The notes: a model not told the origin generated them from the sequence alone. A stretch of 64,000 nucleotides of DNA from Trichopria drosophilae (GCA_030407085.1 CM059582.1:200306001-200370000); one strand, 5' to 3'; shown: positions 12,210-25,814, counted from the stretch's first letter. A program made the numbers and translations.

Positions 12210-12575
12210 CGTAGTTTTTTTTGTTAAATTCGGTATAATCAGTATGACTTTTATGTGGTTTAATAATGCCAAAACTTAATCTACCAATGAGTTTGGCTTA
12301 ACCATTTGCGGGGCAGACGCCACTATAGTGGCCCCCTAATTGTCTTCAGTTTTTTCTGTACAGTATGATCTTTTTAGGCTCTAAATCGTTCATTTTTTTT
12401 AATGGGACACTGGATGTTTGCCGAACAAGTTTCTCAGTCCAAAATTTCAAGTAGCACTATATATAATTAGTTATAAACAATTAATAATGAAAAAATGTAG
12501 AATTTTTTAAATTAATTCCGCTGTGAGCTCATTTTACACACAAATTAACTGATGTTTGGTACAGAGGGGTTCTCT

Positions 12576-13016
12576 AGGTCGCTGATTACGAATCCAGTCT
12601 CAGATTTTAAAAATTCAAAATGGCGGATCCAATATGGCGACCTGACGATACAAAAATTTAATAAATAAAAAATGAAAAAATAAAAAAAAATAACGAAAAT
12701 TAAAGAATAAAAAAAAAATAAAAAAAAAAGTAAAAAATAAAAAAAAAATATGGAACTATGATGCACTAGTAAACACTTTGTGACGCTGAAATCATAATTA
12801 GCGACTTTTAACATCCTTATAAAAAATTAGCATTTATCTACTAATTATCAAATAGTTTGTCGGCCACGTTGAATCCGATATTTTGAATTTTCAAATTCTG
12901 ACCTCAGATGGACAACTTTCATGCGATTCGAATGACTTTTTAGATTTTCGTCCGCCATATTGGACCTGCCATTTTGAATTTTCAAATTCTGAGTTCAGAT
13001 TCGTAATCAGCGACCT
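12576..13016. mobile_element. Inverted-repeat element, GGTCGCTGATTACGAATC family
   Basis: AGGTCGCTGATTACGAATC at 12576 is repeated in reverse complement ending at 13016 (GATTCGTAATCAGCGACCT). The similarity extends inward about 75 bp through AAAATGGCGGATCCAATATGG. The middle holds an A-rich block of AAAAATAAA units (12660-12750). Other copies lie at 19575-19800 and 33795-33860. This looks like a MITE family. The CAAAATGGCGG words create artefactual frames containing MADPIW. Confidence 0.6.
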
Positions 13017-13177
13017 CGAAAACAATAAGAATGACTGATATTGAAATAATTGGTTCAGTAAAATAATGTGCCCCTGAAAATATGGTTAAAGGAAAACTGG
13101 CAAGGGAAATAATCATGAATGAAGAATAGAAAAACAACAATAGTTTTTTTACTACCATGCCATTGGCTGTTAAGTAT

Positions 13178-13292
13178 GGGCCAAGTACTGGTACATTGAC
13201 AGTAGCATCGCTAAGTCTTCCAGTACTGATTAAGAAGTATTGGCTTTACTTTGTAAAACATTACTCATATTCAATACTGAGTCAGTATTTTG
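13178..13292. repeat. Detached CAGTACTG-motif segment
   Basis: GCCAAGTACTGG, TCCAGTACTGATT and CAATACTGAGTCAGTATT form a small patch of the same words as the element at 10882-12209, about 1 kb beyond its right end. It may be a broken piece of that element or of another copy. Confidence 0.45.
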
Positions 13293-16122
13293 TCTTATTT
13301 AAAAAAATGTTTTTTTTAGCGATTATTCAAGCATTACATCTAATTATTAGAACAATTTATTAACCAAATTCATTGTTGTTCAATTTAAAATATTCAAAAT
13401 ATTGTCAATAATACGAAGGAAAATTATGTGTATAAAAGGATATATTTAAGGACAGTTAAGTTTTGAAATACCACTACATAAATAATTCTGAAATTGGAAA
13501 TCGTAGATATAAAATAGAGTATTCAAAACAGATGAATAATAAAGCCAAATTGTATAATGTAAGTCACATAAATAATGTAGAAATGCACTTGAACGAAGGT
13601 GTTGCAAAAATGTTTTTTATTTTTATCTTAATTTTTTAAATCTTAAATTCTAATTTGGAATTGGTGTAAGTTTACCGAAAGCTCTTACTGAATAATGTAC
13701 CTTAATACCAAAATTTCTACACTTTTTATTCAAGCAATTATTTAGTCATTAAAAATAACAAATATCGTTTTAAATAACCTGTAAACTCTATTTTATTATT
13801 AACAAGCAATTTCAAACACTATTCCATGTAAATAAATTCGTACTATATAAAATAATAGAGCTTTTAATCCACTATCTTAAAGTCATACTGGATATTTCAT
13901 CTTCTTACATACTTACCTTCCGGCTAACTTCACAGTTTTATTGGATTAAGGGAAAACTTCAAAGTGCGCATCTAAAAGAGGATTAATGTTTGATTAGGTA
14001 ACTAAAAGGCAGAGATAAGTTTAATAACAAGAGCATTGTAATACCTTTTGCAGGTATCGATATATTTAGTAAAGAATGTCTTTGTTGCATTATGTACTTT
14101 CAAATCTAAATATAAACGTCGTAAAAAGTAATATTTTACACAATTATGTAGGATTATCGTGGAATTCATATTTTCTTGTTTATAAAAGTAATTTAAACAT
14201 TATGGAATTTACTGTTGATGCAGTTGATGTACTTGTGCAAAAATAGCTTACAGATTCTTCTATCTCGAGATAAGAAAGTAACCCATTAATTCCCAATTTG
14301 ATCAAAAGTTTTCGTCGAATTCAGCAATAAATTTTTATGAAAACGACGCTGAGCTAAAATACGTTTCTTATCGGTTTCGAATTTGCTTTTTTCGAATTCG
14401 ATGTCATCATTATACGAAAAAACTAGTGCTAATAAGGATTAACGATAACTTATAAAAATGCTAATAAAGCCTTTGTTATTTTATTTTCCTCGACGCCAGA
14501 AGCTCAAGTTCTGTTATAAAAGATTGTTTGTATGTTTAGTGTTTGACATGAAAGTAAATAAAACGAAAATTGACATTTCGAAATGATTTATTTTATGTTA
14601 AAAAATAAGATAATGGAGTACAATATATAGGAAACTAGATCTAAATTCTTGCAGAATAATAAACAAATAAATATAAAGCAGAAATTTCGGAAAGAAGTAC
14701 CTATTACTGACCGTGTACCAATTAATGGGCTAGCATTTGTGGATTCCCTGTTGCATTCATTTGAAGATTCATCACCCTGGAATAAAATAAAAAACCTCTA
14801 CGCTTAATTACAGTTTACACCGAAACCTAAATTGGTAACTATTACTGGCCGTGCACCTATTACTGATCGAGTACCAATTAATTGCATTCGTCTTTTCTAA
14901 CAAAAAATTTAAGTTAATCGCAGATTGCAAATGCTGCATATTTTTTAATCATTACAAGTAAAAAGTTCTGGTTTTCTTGGGGGAAAAATTTGTTATTCTG
15001 TAGGAATTTATCTCAATTTTTCCGAATTTTTCCTAACATAAAAAATAAACCACTTTGTAACATATTTTGTATAATATCAGTTTCTAATTATTGTGAATGT
15101 TGCAAACCTTCTCAGTTGATGATGCAGCGCTTTAATTTAATCGTGAAACAAGATAGTTTTGAAGGACTTGCATTGATTTTACGCGTAACCTCATTTTCAT
15201 TCTCGTAGACTACTTGAATAAATAATATGTAGTTAATGTAATCTCTATTACGTAAAATTTGCTAATGGCGTGTTTCTTTGTTTTAGGTAAGTGCATTGGT
15301 GTTCGGATGTCAGAAATTCGTAACAGTAAGTCATGGAAATTATTATCTTATATTATGTAAAAAGAAGTTAACTTTCAACATGGGTAATATTATTTTTAAA
15401 AATGTGTACCATCTCAACGGTGAAGAATATTTTAATTATACTCCCACTTTTACACTCGATACTTTCATTAAGTCTTTCGTTAGTAGTGTACGTTTCGTTG
15501 GCAAGTGGCTAATGAAACTAGGTTGAAAGGAGGGGAAGTGATGTTTCAATATCTCTGGAGACTGAATTCTGAATTTATATTTATGCAGCGCAACTCGATG
15601 TCCAACTATTTATATTACTTCATGTCTCGAAACTACTGTGAATTAAATGGCTGAGCATTTTAAAATATTTACTGAGAAATATTCATAAGTTATCGGGTAA
15701 TTAAACATTTATTTATTTTTGTTAGTTTCGTTTTTGGGTGATAATAATTATTTTTAGAAGCGAATGTCAGCATTAAAATTAAAACTGTTTATTCGTGTAA
15801 TCAGGAACTTCATTAAATAAATAAAAACTGACAGTAAGATTTTTAGAATTGTTTTAGTTCGCTTTACGTGGAAATATTGTCATTTTAACCTCGGGATTAA
15901 TGCAGGGAAAAATCATGCAAATTGCAAGTTGAGATAAATTTCTGCGATGTACCTATGTTTTTCATTGAGATTTGGCATAGTTTCTCCTAAATTATGATTC
16001 GTAGTTACTACTAATCTATACCAGTTGTGACTGCCATCTGGGGAAATTATTTTTTTTTGATATGTTATTTTATTACGTTAAAAGTTACGATTACCTATCA
16101 TTAGTTATATATTATTGTCATA
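13293..16122. other. AT-rich stretch without visible gene
   Basis: A frame at 15296-15526 has 76 codons but starts at TTG directly after TTTTAG/GTAAGTGCA, is Phe/Tyr-rich and has no recognisable motif, so it is not called as a gene. The rest is featureless. A short TACCAATTAAT word recurs around 14715 and 14870. Confidence 0.45.
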
Positions 16123-16485
16123 ATCTAAAATAGCCGTATCTTTATTACAAAAAATCGTAGATGGTACAATAAAACCTCATTTTGAAGGTTAAGGGTATTA
16201 TTAAACGATGAAAATAGTGCAGAAGGCCCAGAAACATTGTTGCATCCTGTACGTAACCTTAAACATAGCAAAAAACGTGTTTTTCGCGTACATAACCTCA
16301 AATATCTAAAATGGTCGTACCTTTCTTATAAAAAATCGTAGATAATAAAACCTCATTTTGAAGGTTAAGGGTATTATTAAACGATGAAAATAGTGCAGAA
16401 GGCCAAGAAACATTGTTGCATCCTGTACGTAACCTTAAACATAGCAAAAAACGTGTTTTTCGAGTACATAACCTCAAATATCTGA
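16123..16485. repeat. Tandem duplication, about 180-bp unit
   Basis: Units 16123-16302 and 16303-16480 are highly similar (CCTCATTTTGAAGGTTAAGG begins at 16175 and 16351). They differ by a few substitutions and one small indel. The unit ends with AACCTCAAATATCT before a possible third start. This looks like a recent local duplication. No coding or RNA role is evident. Confidence 0.85.
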
Positions 16486-19400
16486 AAATCCTGACTAGAT
16501 GGATCACTTCTGACTTGTGATTCTGATTCTACGCACAAAGTTACTTCGGAAATTTTGTTAACCCACAGTTCTCCAATAATAAAACCATTGTTGACCTGTT
16601 TTATTTATTAATGGGTTGTCAAAGTCTACCGCGGATTAACTCATCCGTAATTCATCGTAATCGGTTAATCGACACGCCGAATATCATGAAAATTACGCCA
16701 GTATCTGACCCGAAGATACTCATTTTTTAATTTAAATGATTCTTAATAATTATGTAAAATTAAAAATGTTTACAAGTAAGAAAATCGGTCTCTATAGTAC
16801 AACTCACATCGAAATACCATAATAACTATAAATGTCAGAATCAAAAGAACATAAACTGATTTTTAATATCTCAGATAAGAAAAAAGTTATTAAAAAAAAA
16901 TAATAAATTCTGACAATGTCGTAAACATGCAAAAGTGCTTATATTGCTCTATATGAAGTAAATTCATAAAAATGTATGTTTTAAAGAAAGCGCTTGCGCT
17001 ACTTTTTGATCAATAATTTATCCGTGTTGTTTTGAAACGTAGAAAGCGATAAAACTACTAATGACTGTATGAACTAACACTCATGAAAGATTTAATACCG
17101 TTTTTATGAGTGACATATTCCTGCTTTAAATTACTAGTCGAGGGGTTTACTGAGATACGATTAAGATTAAAAATTCCTGATTATTTTGGTAGTAAAAGTA
17201 GTCAAATATTGCTAGTTCATTGTTCAAAACAACTTCCAATAAACTTATTCTAAGCTTTGAACGATTCAATCATTTTAAACATTTTTTAAGATGATGTCGA
17301 CCAGGATTCTACTTCATTTTGTTTAATGGATGTACACTTGTCAACGTTCGATGCGTCTAGATTTTCTTCGCTCTATCTATTTTCATCAGATCGATTGGAT
17401 GTCAATTACTCATCAGTTGATTTTACTGAAAGGTTCATTCTGTCTGTTTCCCATCTAACTGTAATCTAAGATTAAAGTTAAATGGTTCTATTGTTTATCT
17501 ATCATTTTATCTTCATAACATAATTCATACAATGTACATTCTTTTAAGCTGAAAATGACTTCATTATAGTGAATTTCTCAATAAACGAGTGGGAATTGAA
17601 TGACACTTTTAAAGTCAACAACATGTTTCTAAATGTTTAAGAGTTAGTTTTCGGTAACGCAATCCCTTCTCAAAGCAGAAAATAAATCAAATAAATAAAC
17701 AAATTAGTAGTGTGATATTGATACAATATTTTCATATACATAAAATTGATAAAATATCTAAGTTATTCATGATTAGTTGCAATAATTCATACCAACCACG
17801 AATTGTAAATTGAAGAGAGGTGAAATTTACTTACAAATGATAAAATATGTGATAAATATTATAATGATAAACTAACACAATTAACATTTCTACTAACAAA
17901 ATATTCCAACATTAAAGATTCTGTCAAGAGATAAATTATTAGTAATCGAGAACAATTCATTATGTCGCCTTTGCACGATTTGTAATCGGGTTGATTAATT
18001 TGGATCCATTTACAGCAATTTCGAAACGCACGTACTTTTCGTGTGCGCTATAATTTGTAGGTGTTATTTCGAAATGGAGAAAATGATAAAACCACATACA
18101 GATATGCAGAATTCTAAAAGTGACAGGTGTACCACAATTTTCTGCGCGTGACAGATGAAACAAATTACGGGATCGTGCAAATATGGTATTTTTTTTTAAT
18201 GAAGCCCGTGAACTCAATTTACTAAGCCTTTTTTTGTAATCTAAATATAATCACCAACACAAGATTTTTTAACGTAAAAATGGTTGTCTTTGTCCTATTT
18301 AAAGATACGATTTTTTACTAAAGATTTAATTATTTTCGAGAATAGACTCTTTTTTATGAAGAAATCATTAGTGTATGTTCCTTTAATTATTTGAATAGAA
18401 AATCCATCGTGGTTCAACATTTTAAAACAAAAATAAACCTATATCGTTATCTTTTTCCACGTTTTTAAATTTCTTTCTGATTTTTTAATTATTTTTGAAG
18501 AATAAGTTAATAAATCATGTGTAAAATAAAAATAAACAAACCAAGTACGTAAAGTTACAACAAAATATAATTTTATATAACTTTTGTTCATTTCTATATT
18601 ATTTCTTTTTACAACTAGGAACCAGGTCAACTTTATACAAAATTAATAGTTATAAATTCGAATTATAATAGTTTTTTAGTCTCTTTGCGTATAGAATGAG
18701 TGTTTTTATGATTCTATCGGAGTTTTTCATAATAATTTATTGTTGCTATTTAATAGATACTATTTCGTTCTTGTTTTTTCATACACTTTGTTAGTTTTCA
18801 TTTTTCAGTGTTTACTCTTTTGCTTTCACTAATAGTTATAACCGACCCGCTGATTGGTTTCAATGCATATAGCATTTCAGTATATTGCAATGGACTTTGA
18901 AAATGGTGTATGGTATATGAATGGTTGTATATTATATGATAAATTCGTTGAAAATGTATTTAAATTGGAAATATGCGCGTAATAAGTGTGATTGTATTTT
19001 TTTAACATTTTTGTTATCCTTTATTCGCTCTGTGACTTTTACAAGAACAAATAAAAAATTGAGGCATGCGAACCATAATTCAATAGAACATTGGACAACA
19101 GAGGACACATGTATGTGACGAAATTTTCGAACTGCAGACGATGTGCCAATAAAAAATGTTCAGTTTTACTTTGGTGCATCCTGATAAAAATTGTTTCCCC
19201 ATTTTATCAGTATTTTCTCTAGAAACGAATTTCGCGGAGGAATTGAGAAGAAATGACCTATTTTTTTAAGGTTTTGCAGAGGAATTTTCCGGGGATTAAG
19301 AAATGTTTATTTTAATTACTTTCTAATGAAAGTACATCGTACTACAATGTCCAAAATGATGTCTTTTATGTCCCAGAATACTATTAAATTTGCACATTGA

Positions 19401-19574
19401 GCCGTACCAGCCACATAATTATGTTTAATTTAAGTTCATTTAAGTTTCAGCAAATTTCGTACATTTTTTCTCGGAAAAAGTGTCATTTAGATAAAAATCA
19501 TAAGAGACACTTTTTCTTGATAATATTGCAATAAGAAGAAATTGTTTTCATTTGAGTAATTGAAATTTTAGACA
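16486..19574. other. AT-rich stretch without visible gene
   Basis: There are only chance frames. One 24-bp word at 17551-17574 (GAAAATGACTTCATTATAGT and four more bases) recurs exactly at 21615-21638, and weaker similarity follows both copies. That marks a dispersed repeat. Confidence 0.45.
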
Positions 19575-19800
19575 TAACGTCCGCCATAATATTTAATATT
19601 CTTTGACCGCTATATTGGGTCCACCATCTTGAATTTCAATAATCTAATCATGAATTCGGAATCAACGACTCTAAAAACATACTGAAACTCGATGAATATT
19701 TAATACTTAGGGTCCGCCATATTGGATCCGCCATTTTTAATTTATCAAAACCAACAATAGATTCGTAATCAGCAACCCCGAAACCCCCCGAGTAATGTTG
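19575..19800 (-). repeat. Two diverged copies of the GGTCGCTGATTACGAATC family
   Basis: Two direct segments (about 19579-19675 and 19712-19795) each run from GTCCGCCAT(A) through GGATCCGCCATTTTT-like words to ATTCGTAATCAGCAACC. They are oriented opposite to the left arm of the element at 12576. They are decayed arms rather than a complete palindrome. Confidence 0.5.
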
Positions 19801-19825
19801 TTTAACTACAATTACTTTCGTGTAC

Positions 19826-19915
19826 GATGATGGGTAATTTTGAAAAACGCTAAAATATTTTGTCGTACAGACCGCCATTTTGTTAATAAGACAATAACAA
19901 AAATCCGTAAATCCA
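19826..19915 (+). repeat. Dispersed repeat, partner at 22225-22312
   Basis: GGGTAATTTTGAAAAACGC, then CCGCCATTTTGTTAATAAGA and CAATAACAAAAATC, recur in the same order and orientation at 22225-22312 with few changes. This is a dispersed repeat of unknown type. Confidence 0.6.
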
Positions 19916-22224
19916 TTAATCCGTAAAAATCCTAGAATAATAAAAAGTTTATGCCGTATTTTAAGATGATACGAATGTGTTTTGACAAAAAATTTTAGGA
20001 GAAGCAAAAAAAATTCTGAAAATTACGATTTTTAACATATTTACAAAAAAAATATTGGAAATAAAATAAGAATGTCACGCCTAAAATTCCTCAGTTTTAT
20101 TTGGGTATTATGTGCATATCCATCTGAGAAATATGTGTGAAGGTCCTGTTGTTCGAATTTACACAATTTATACAACATATGTATCATAATTTTATTTTGT
20201 GCAGATGACCGAAAATGAAGTATTCAAATAATGTCGAGTTCGCAATCTCAACTAATTGAGAGTGGTCAATATAAATAAAAAAAAAGAATCATTTTTCTGA
20301 GATTACAAGTAGGATATTTGTATTTTAGTTTTTTTTAGTGCATTTTAATTTTGTAGTGCATAATTATTATCAACTTTCCTCATCATTCGAAGTTTTACAC
20401 TCTACGTTATTTCGTAGTAATATTTCCGGAAACCGGTTTCATTCAATCCTCGTATTTTTAGTTCGCATACCTGGTTTTGCGACTTGCATTGCGCATGAAT
20501 GGAGGTCAAGTAGAATGGCGGGGTTGGAGCGAGCGTGGAAGAACGTCGAAATCATATTTCAGCATCCCCTGCGAATGAATTCCGAGGTTACGTTTTCCAT
20601 TCAGTTTACTTCGTGTCAAGCTTATGACCGTATTTGATTGCTTTATTCTTTATGAACTTCCAGATAGTAAATTCTAAAATATTAACTTATTTAGTCTTTG
20701 TTTAATAACTTCATTGTTTCATTAGATCCCTTTGAAAAGTTTTGTTTGTCTTAAATCTAGGACATGTTTACGAGAAAATATGTTCCACAATTACCAGCCA
20801 AAATTTCCACAAATACTTTTTGATTATTTGCTAAGAGAATAAAATTTCGTTGTTACAACAAGTTGAAATAGGAAATTCACAGTTATCATCATTCGCAGCT
20901 AGTAATTTTTTACGTTATTGGCAAATTTCCCTTAGCTTGCTTGCTTATTACATTTACGTATTACAAAAGTAATGTATCGTTAAGATAAATATAACATTTC
21001 AAAGCTCACTTCAAAAACCACAACTTCGTACCAAAGTTTACATCCTAAAAAACAAAAATATTGTACATCATATGCACTGCTCAAAAGTAGTTACAGTAGA
21101 TTTTCCAAATACCATAGTTTTGAATTAACCTCAAGCGTTTTCTTAAATTTTCATAAATAACACTGACGAAGGAAATTTATTAACAGAATCTGGACATAGC
21201 GAAAAGAAACTACAAATCGTGGTACAAAAATCTACTTAAGAAATACTACTTAAAACGTGCAAACGAAAAATGCAACAAAATATGCCCAGACACGACTGAA
21301 AGGTTTGAAAATTGATGAAATTCCGAATCTTTGAATTCAACGTTTTTTTTTTTTTTTATTTTTCAATGCAATTCATTCTTAACATACCGGAAGTCTGTTT
21401 GCATGATTTGAAATGAATATGGCTCTAGCCGATTAAGATGTTGATCTGGGTTTCAAATGTTTTTTAGAAATGTTGAGTTTCCCTATTATACGCTTTTAAC
21501 TCAAAAAGAGCCCCTTGGGCAAAAACAGCCACAAACCATTTTTGGCACTTTTTCCACTCTTCTCAATAGTTTTGGACGCATTATTCTTAGTTTTACACTC
21601 TCAATTATTAAGGAGAAAATGACTTCATTATAGTGAATATCACCTTAAACGAGCGAAAACTGAGCCACCATTTAAAAGTTAAATTTAACCTTAATGAAGG
21701 CACAGGAATAGTTAGGTATTAAACATTCATACTTATGTGCATCTGATAAAAAAAAACTCATTTGTGAACTTCAATACTGCATTGACAATATTTAAAAAAG
21801 TTTTTCAAGACGACGGAAACTTAATTCGGAAACTTATGCCAAAAATCGGATCTGCGTTTATAGGTTTCGAACTTAGGAATAGTCACTTTTTAAAGGTGAT
21901 AGTTTTGTTTCTTCTTTAAAAAGTCATATTCCATTACAATCAAGTGGAAATGACTCATCGCGCATTCAAAAATTTATCTAAAAAATTCGTACATTTTTTA
22001 CAGTTCTCGAAGATGTGGAACCTGTTAGAATGCTTTTTCTTACGAAAAATACATATTTTTTGCTGCTATTTGGTCATTTTTGTAGCAAGCTGCAGTTTTC
22101 GCGATAACTTCTGACATATTTGATTTGAATCTTTTGGAAAAAAATTCTCTTAAAAAAAGAAATATCTCTGAAAAAGTCAAGATATGTAGCTGCCTTTTCA
22201 GGAATGAACGAAAATGTTATCAAT
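19916..22224. other. AT-rich stretch without visible gene
   Basis: A slightly GC-richer patch at 20450-20640 contains a frame (20338-20637) without recognisable motif or splice support. A T-run lies at about 21344-21362. Nothing else was recognised. Confidence 0.4.
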
Positions 22225-22599
22225 ATTAGATAACGGGTAATTTTGAAAAACGCATAAATATTTCGTCATATCGACCTCCATTTTGTTAATAAGACAATAA
22301 AAAAAATCAATTATGATAGATTCCTTTAGTGGACATATCGGGTGCACGTTTAACTAACCATTTTAGTTATTTAGGAACGGATATTCAAACTTGATTTACT
22401 CATTTTTTGAGGTTAATGTAGTGATGTTTACACTATTAGACTGTTAAAATCCTCCTACTAAAAATAAATATTTTACTTTTACTATATAGTTTCACCTCAA
22501 ATATTATGTAGTTGAATCATTTGGAAGCAACAAACGATATTTCCAATATACAGCAGTAGGAAAGAAGTGAAATTGCAGGAATGAATCAGATATTCGCAA

Positions 22600-23245
22600 A
22601 CCAGACGCGTAAATGAAAATTGCTCCGGTTTCGCAGTTACCCTTAACCGAAATTCGAGCACTTTTGCAGGGAAGTTCGAGTCGCAATTTTCGCCGTAGAA
22701 AAGACACTCGAGAAGTAGACCGTAACAGACGGCACAATAGTCGATTTTCGGATCCGCCGAGCGACGAGAGTTCTCTTGAAAATGTAATTCTCAATGGCGC
22801 AGAAGCTCTTCGAAACGAACGCATTCGCTCCGGCAAATTTAAAAAAAGTGCTTTTATTTTTGTTTTATTCGATTTTTGCGAGTGGAAAAAATCAAATTTC
22901 CTTCGTTGGTATTTGCATCGCAAATTTTCGGTTCAGCGATGATACATTTTTTTTCACGTGTGCATGCGATACTTACGTCTCCTGCGCTACGTTTCCCACA
23001 CGAACGAGCGCACTTCCGGTCAGGAACGACAGGAACCAGCGGGCCATTTCCGGTACATGCATCATCGGTATCCGATAAAGTTGGTCCTTTGCCCCGGGAA
23101 ACCAACACGCCGCAGTACGCGGACCGACGGGAAATTTTAATGTGGAAAATAAATGGCGGCTTTCCTCGCGCCTGCCGTCGGACTTATCGTTTTCCACTTC
23201 CGCGCTCAGGAAGACGGTATAAATTAGGCCAAGCAATTTTACATA
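22600..23245. promoter_or_regulatory. CpG-rich island, possible promoter region
   Basis: CpG density and GC content rise sharply over about 640 bp (GATCCGCCGAGCGACGAGAG, CGCGCCTGCCGTCGGAC). Frames are open in several phases on both strands, which happens when stop codons are scarce in GC-rich DNA, and none shows a known motif. At the right end GACGGTATAAATTAGGCC (about 23214-23231) contains a good TATA-box-like word reading rightward. No exon could be identified downstream. The TATA call is a single-motif inference. Confidence 0.25.
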
Positions 23246-23329
23246 TTGGTATCCGAGAAGGAGTTCGATGATATGTATCTTTAAAATAAAATTACAAATG
23301 TTTTATGTCGTGTTTTATGTCGTGGCAGG

Positions 23330-23790
23330 TCAAAAAACGGACAGTTAAAAAACTGGCAATCAAAAAACAGTGTTCACCTAATAAACCCGACAATTCACAA
23401 AACAGGTACTTAAAAAACCCGACTTTCAAAAACCAGACATTCAAAAACCAGATATTTCAAAAACAGACATTCAAAAAACCAGTCATTTAAAAAACCAGAC
23501 ATTTCAAAATGCACACATATTTACAACGATGTCTGGTTTACAAAATGTCTGATTTTTTGAAATGTCTGGTTTTTGAATCTCTGTTTTTTGAAACGTCTGG
23601 TTTTTGAATGTGGGGGTTTTGAAGTGTTTGTTTTGTGATTTGCCGATTTTCGAGGGGCATCCGAAAAACCGACACTTCAAAAAATGTCCGCCCGCTTTTC
23701 GATGTCGATTTTTTAACTGTTCGTTTTTTGACCTGTCGGCTTTTTGATCTGTCGGCTTTTCATTTGTCGATTTTCGACCACATCAACATT
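23330..23790. repeat. Fold-back arrays of AAACCAGACATTC / GTCTGGTTTTTGAA
   Basis: From 23330 to about 23510 the strand repeats AAAACCAGACATTTC-like units at roughly 15-16 bp spacing. From 23523 to about 23625 the same unit runs in reverse complement (GTCTGGTTTTTGAAT). A second array of GTCGGCTTTTTGATCT units follows to about 23785. The two opposite arrays can pair over more than 100 bases. Related units occur at 25815-25970. I know of no named family with this unit. Confidence 0.7.
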
Positions 23791-23849
23791 TCTTCAGAAA
23801 ATAAAAAAATAGTACAAATTCGTGAAAGGAAATATAAAAAATATTGATT

Positions 23850-24416
23850 TCATATTTTAATTTAAAACCAATTGAGGGAACGATTCAAGAAAAGATGAAT
23901 TCGTGAATCGATTGTACAAAACATCTTACAACCAAGGAAAGAATGTATATAATCGGGTTTGATGTTTTTACCCAAGTAACGTGTCGAGGGGTTTAAAAAT
24001 AAACGTTTCTTGACCTGTTTTTACCGTAACGGCGTGGACGAACTTAAGAACGTGTCTACAAGTATCACTTTTCTTACCGCGTATTTGTAGAGTCTTAAGA
24101 TGAGGTCACTAATTCTAACTTACTTGTTCATTTACTTTTATTGGACAAACACTTTCTACAATAAGAAAATTAAGTAAAAAAAACAAATATATTTTCATTG
24201 AAGTACATTTTGAAAATACAATTTCAATAACAGAATTATTGTATGAAATGTAGGTTTTATTCGATTTTTTTTCTTGTCTATGTCTGATCATGATAGATAT
24301 TCTGAAAGCATTTTATATTATATTCTAATTTTTTGTATTCCCAATGTAAATTGCATTAAATGTTAAAAACAATAATAGATTTTCTATTGCATGTTTATTT
24401 TAAGTATAATTTAGTC
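23850..24416. other. AT-rich stretch without visible gene
   Basis: Nothing is recognised except ordinary A/T runs. Confidence 0.5.
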
Positions 24417-24470
24417 TAGTATAAATCAAGTGTCATTTATTCAAGTGTGACTAATGCTTGATTTATACTA
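24417..24470. other. Perfect 14-bp stem hairpin
   Basis: TAGTATAAATCAAG (24417-24430) and CTTGATTTATACTA (24457-24470) are exact reverse complements around a 26-base loop. It could be a tiny MITE remnant, a structured RNA or chance. The loop pairs poorly, so a microRNA precursor is unlikely without longer pairing. Confidence 0.45.
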
Positions 24471-25814
24471 CTTGGCGGCTTTTAGTACATCATATATTTA
24501 TGCAGGTTAATTTAATTAATTAGGTTCAGTTTTTACTAAATTAAAGGTACACTACAAAGCATTATCTATTAATAACATTTATATTCTCTTAAAGTTCTTT
24601 AAAATACGTCAAATGTAGATGAGGTTAAATAAAATGTAAAAATACGAAAATGTACCGTCAGACGAATTCTACACGGACAAAGTACATAATAATTAACTTT
24701 TTTACACCTTACTAATTTCCTGTAATGTTAAGCAGTTAGTTTTTCTGCCTCGGAAATTTTTATCATGGTGTATTGTTAATTCTATTTCTTATTTTGTTTT
24801 CCTTACTAATTTGTATAAATATTCAGTATATCATGATGTAGTATATTTTTTTAGACTCTCTAAACTTGAATTGATCAAAAACGAATTATCTACAGCGAAA
24901 TGTGGGTTACCATTAATTAGTAAGTTTTTAACTGTCAAATGGCACAAAAGTACTAATTCATTAGTAAAATTCAACTAATCTATAAGTAGATATTGACATT
25001 TTTAGTTTAATAGTTTGTAGAATTAGTAATAAATTAATAGGTTTACCTTTTTATTAGCAAAAGTGATTACTAATTCATTTGGTGTCCCCCTTTTCATGTT
25101 CTTATTGGTAGTTTTTAAGTAATTCAGATTTAGAGAGTACATCATTAATAATATAAGTATGCAAGAATTATATTTCTGAAAGGATTTGTTGTATATACAT
25201 TTATTAAAACTTGTACTAAACATATGACCTGTTAGGAACCAAATACGAAGTATCTGAACTACATTTTAGTTGAATGGATTAAATGTGGTTAATTTGATAT
25301 CATCCTGCAGGCAGAACTAATATGTAGTTGAAGTGGCTAAAAATTTAGGTGATAACCAACAACCACCAATTTAGTCAATACTAAATTTTTTCTTTCGGTG
25401 TAATAACTCTCTTATATTTTAGATTTGGAATAATTACTGTCTGTAATTTAATTTGTAAATTGTAAGTAACATTTTTGAAGATTTGTCCAAAATGCAAACA
25501 TGACTGAGTTTTAATTCCAGTTAATAATGGAATGTTTAATTTAAAATTCGATATTTGTATGTATTAAAGTCGGCGTGTGGGAATCTGTATGTATGTTTAC
25601 TTATATTTACATTGCTTAACCCTTTTCATCCTAAAAGTGCGAAATTTGGACCACAACTTTCAATGCTATTCAAAATTGTTGTTCCAAACGTCGTTAGAAA
25701 ACATTGAAATAAGTCAAAATCAATAGATTTGGATCTCCTCTTTCAAATGCCGTAGTCAGAATTAGCCGGCAATTTCAAAGAAAAAAGTTATGATCATTGA
25801 AAAAAATTCTGATT
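24471..25814. other. AT-rich stretch without visible gene
   Basis: Only short frames, no recognised motif. Confidence 0.5.

Noticed and set aside
19648..20007. 119-codon minus-strand frame containing MADPIW
   Set aside because: MADPIW is the translation of the repeated ATGGCGGATCCAATATGG word of a dispersed repeat.
22504..22923. 139-codon minus-strand frame in the CpG island
   Set aside because: Several frames on both strands are open because stops are scarce there. No motif, and no reason to prefer one.
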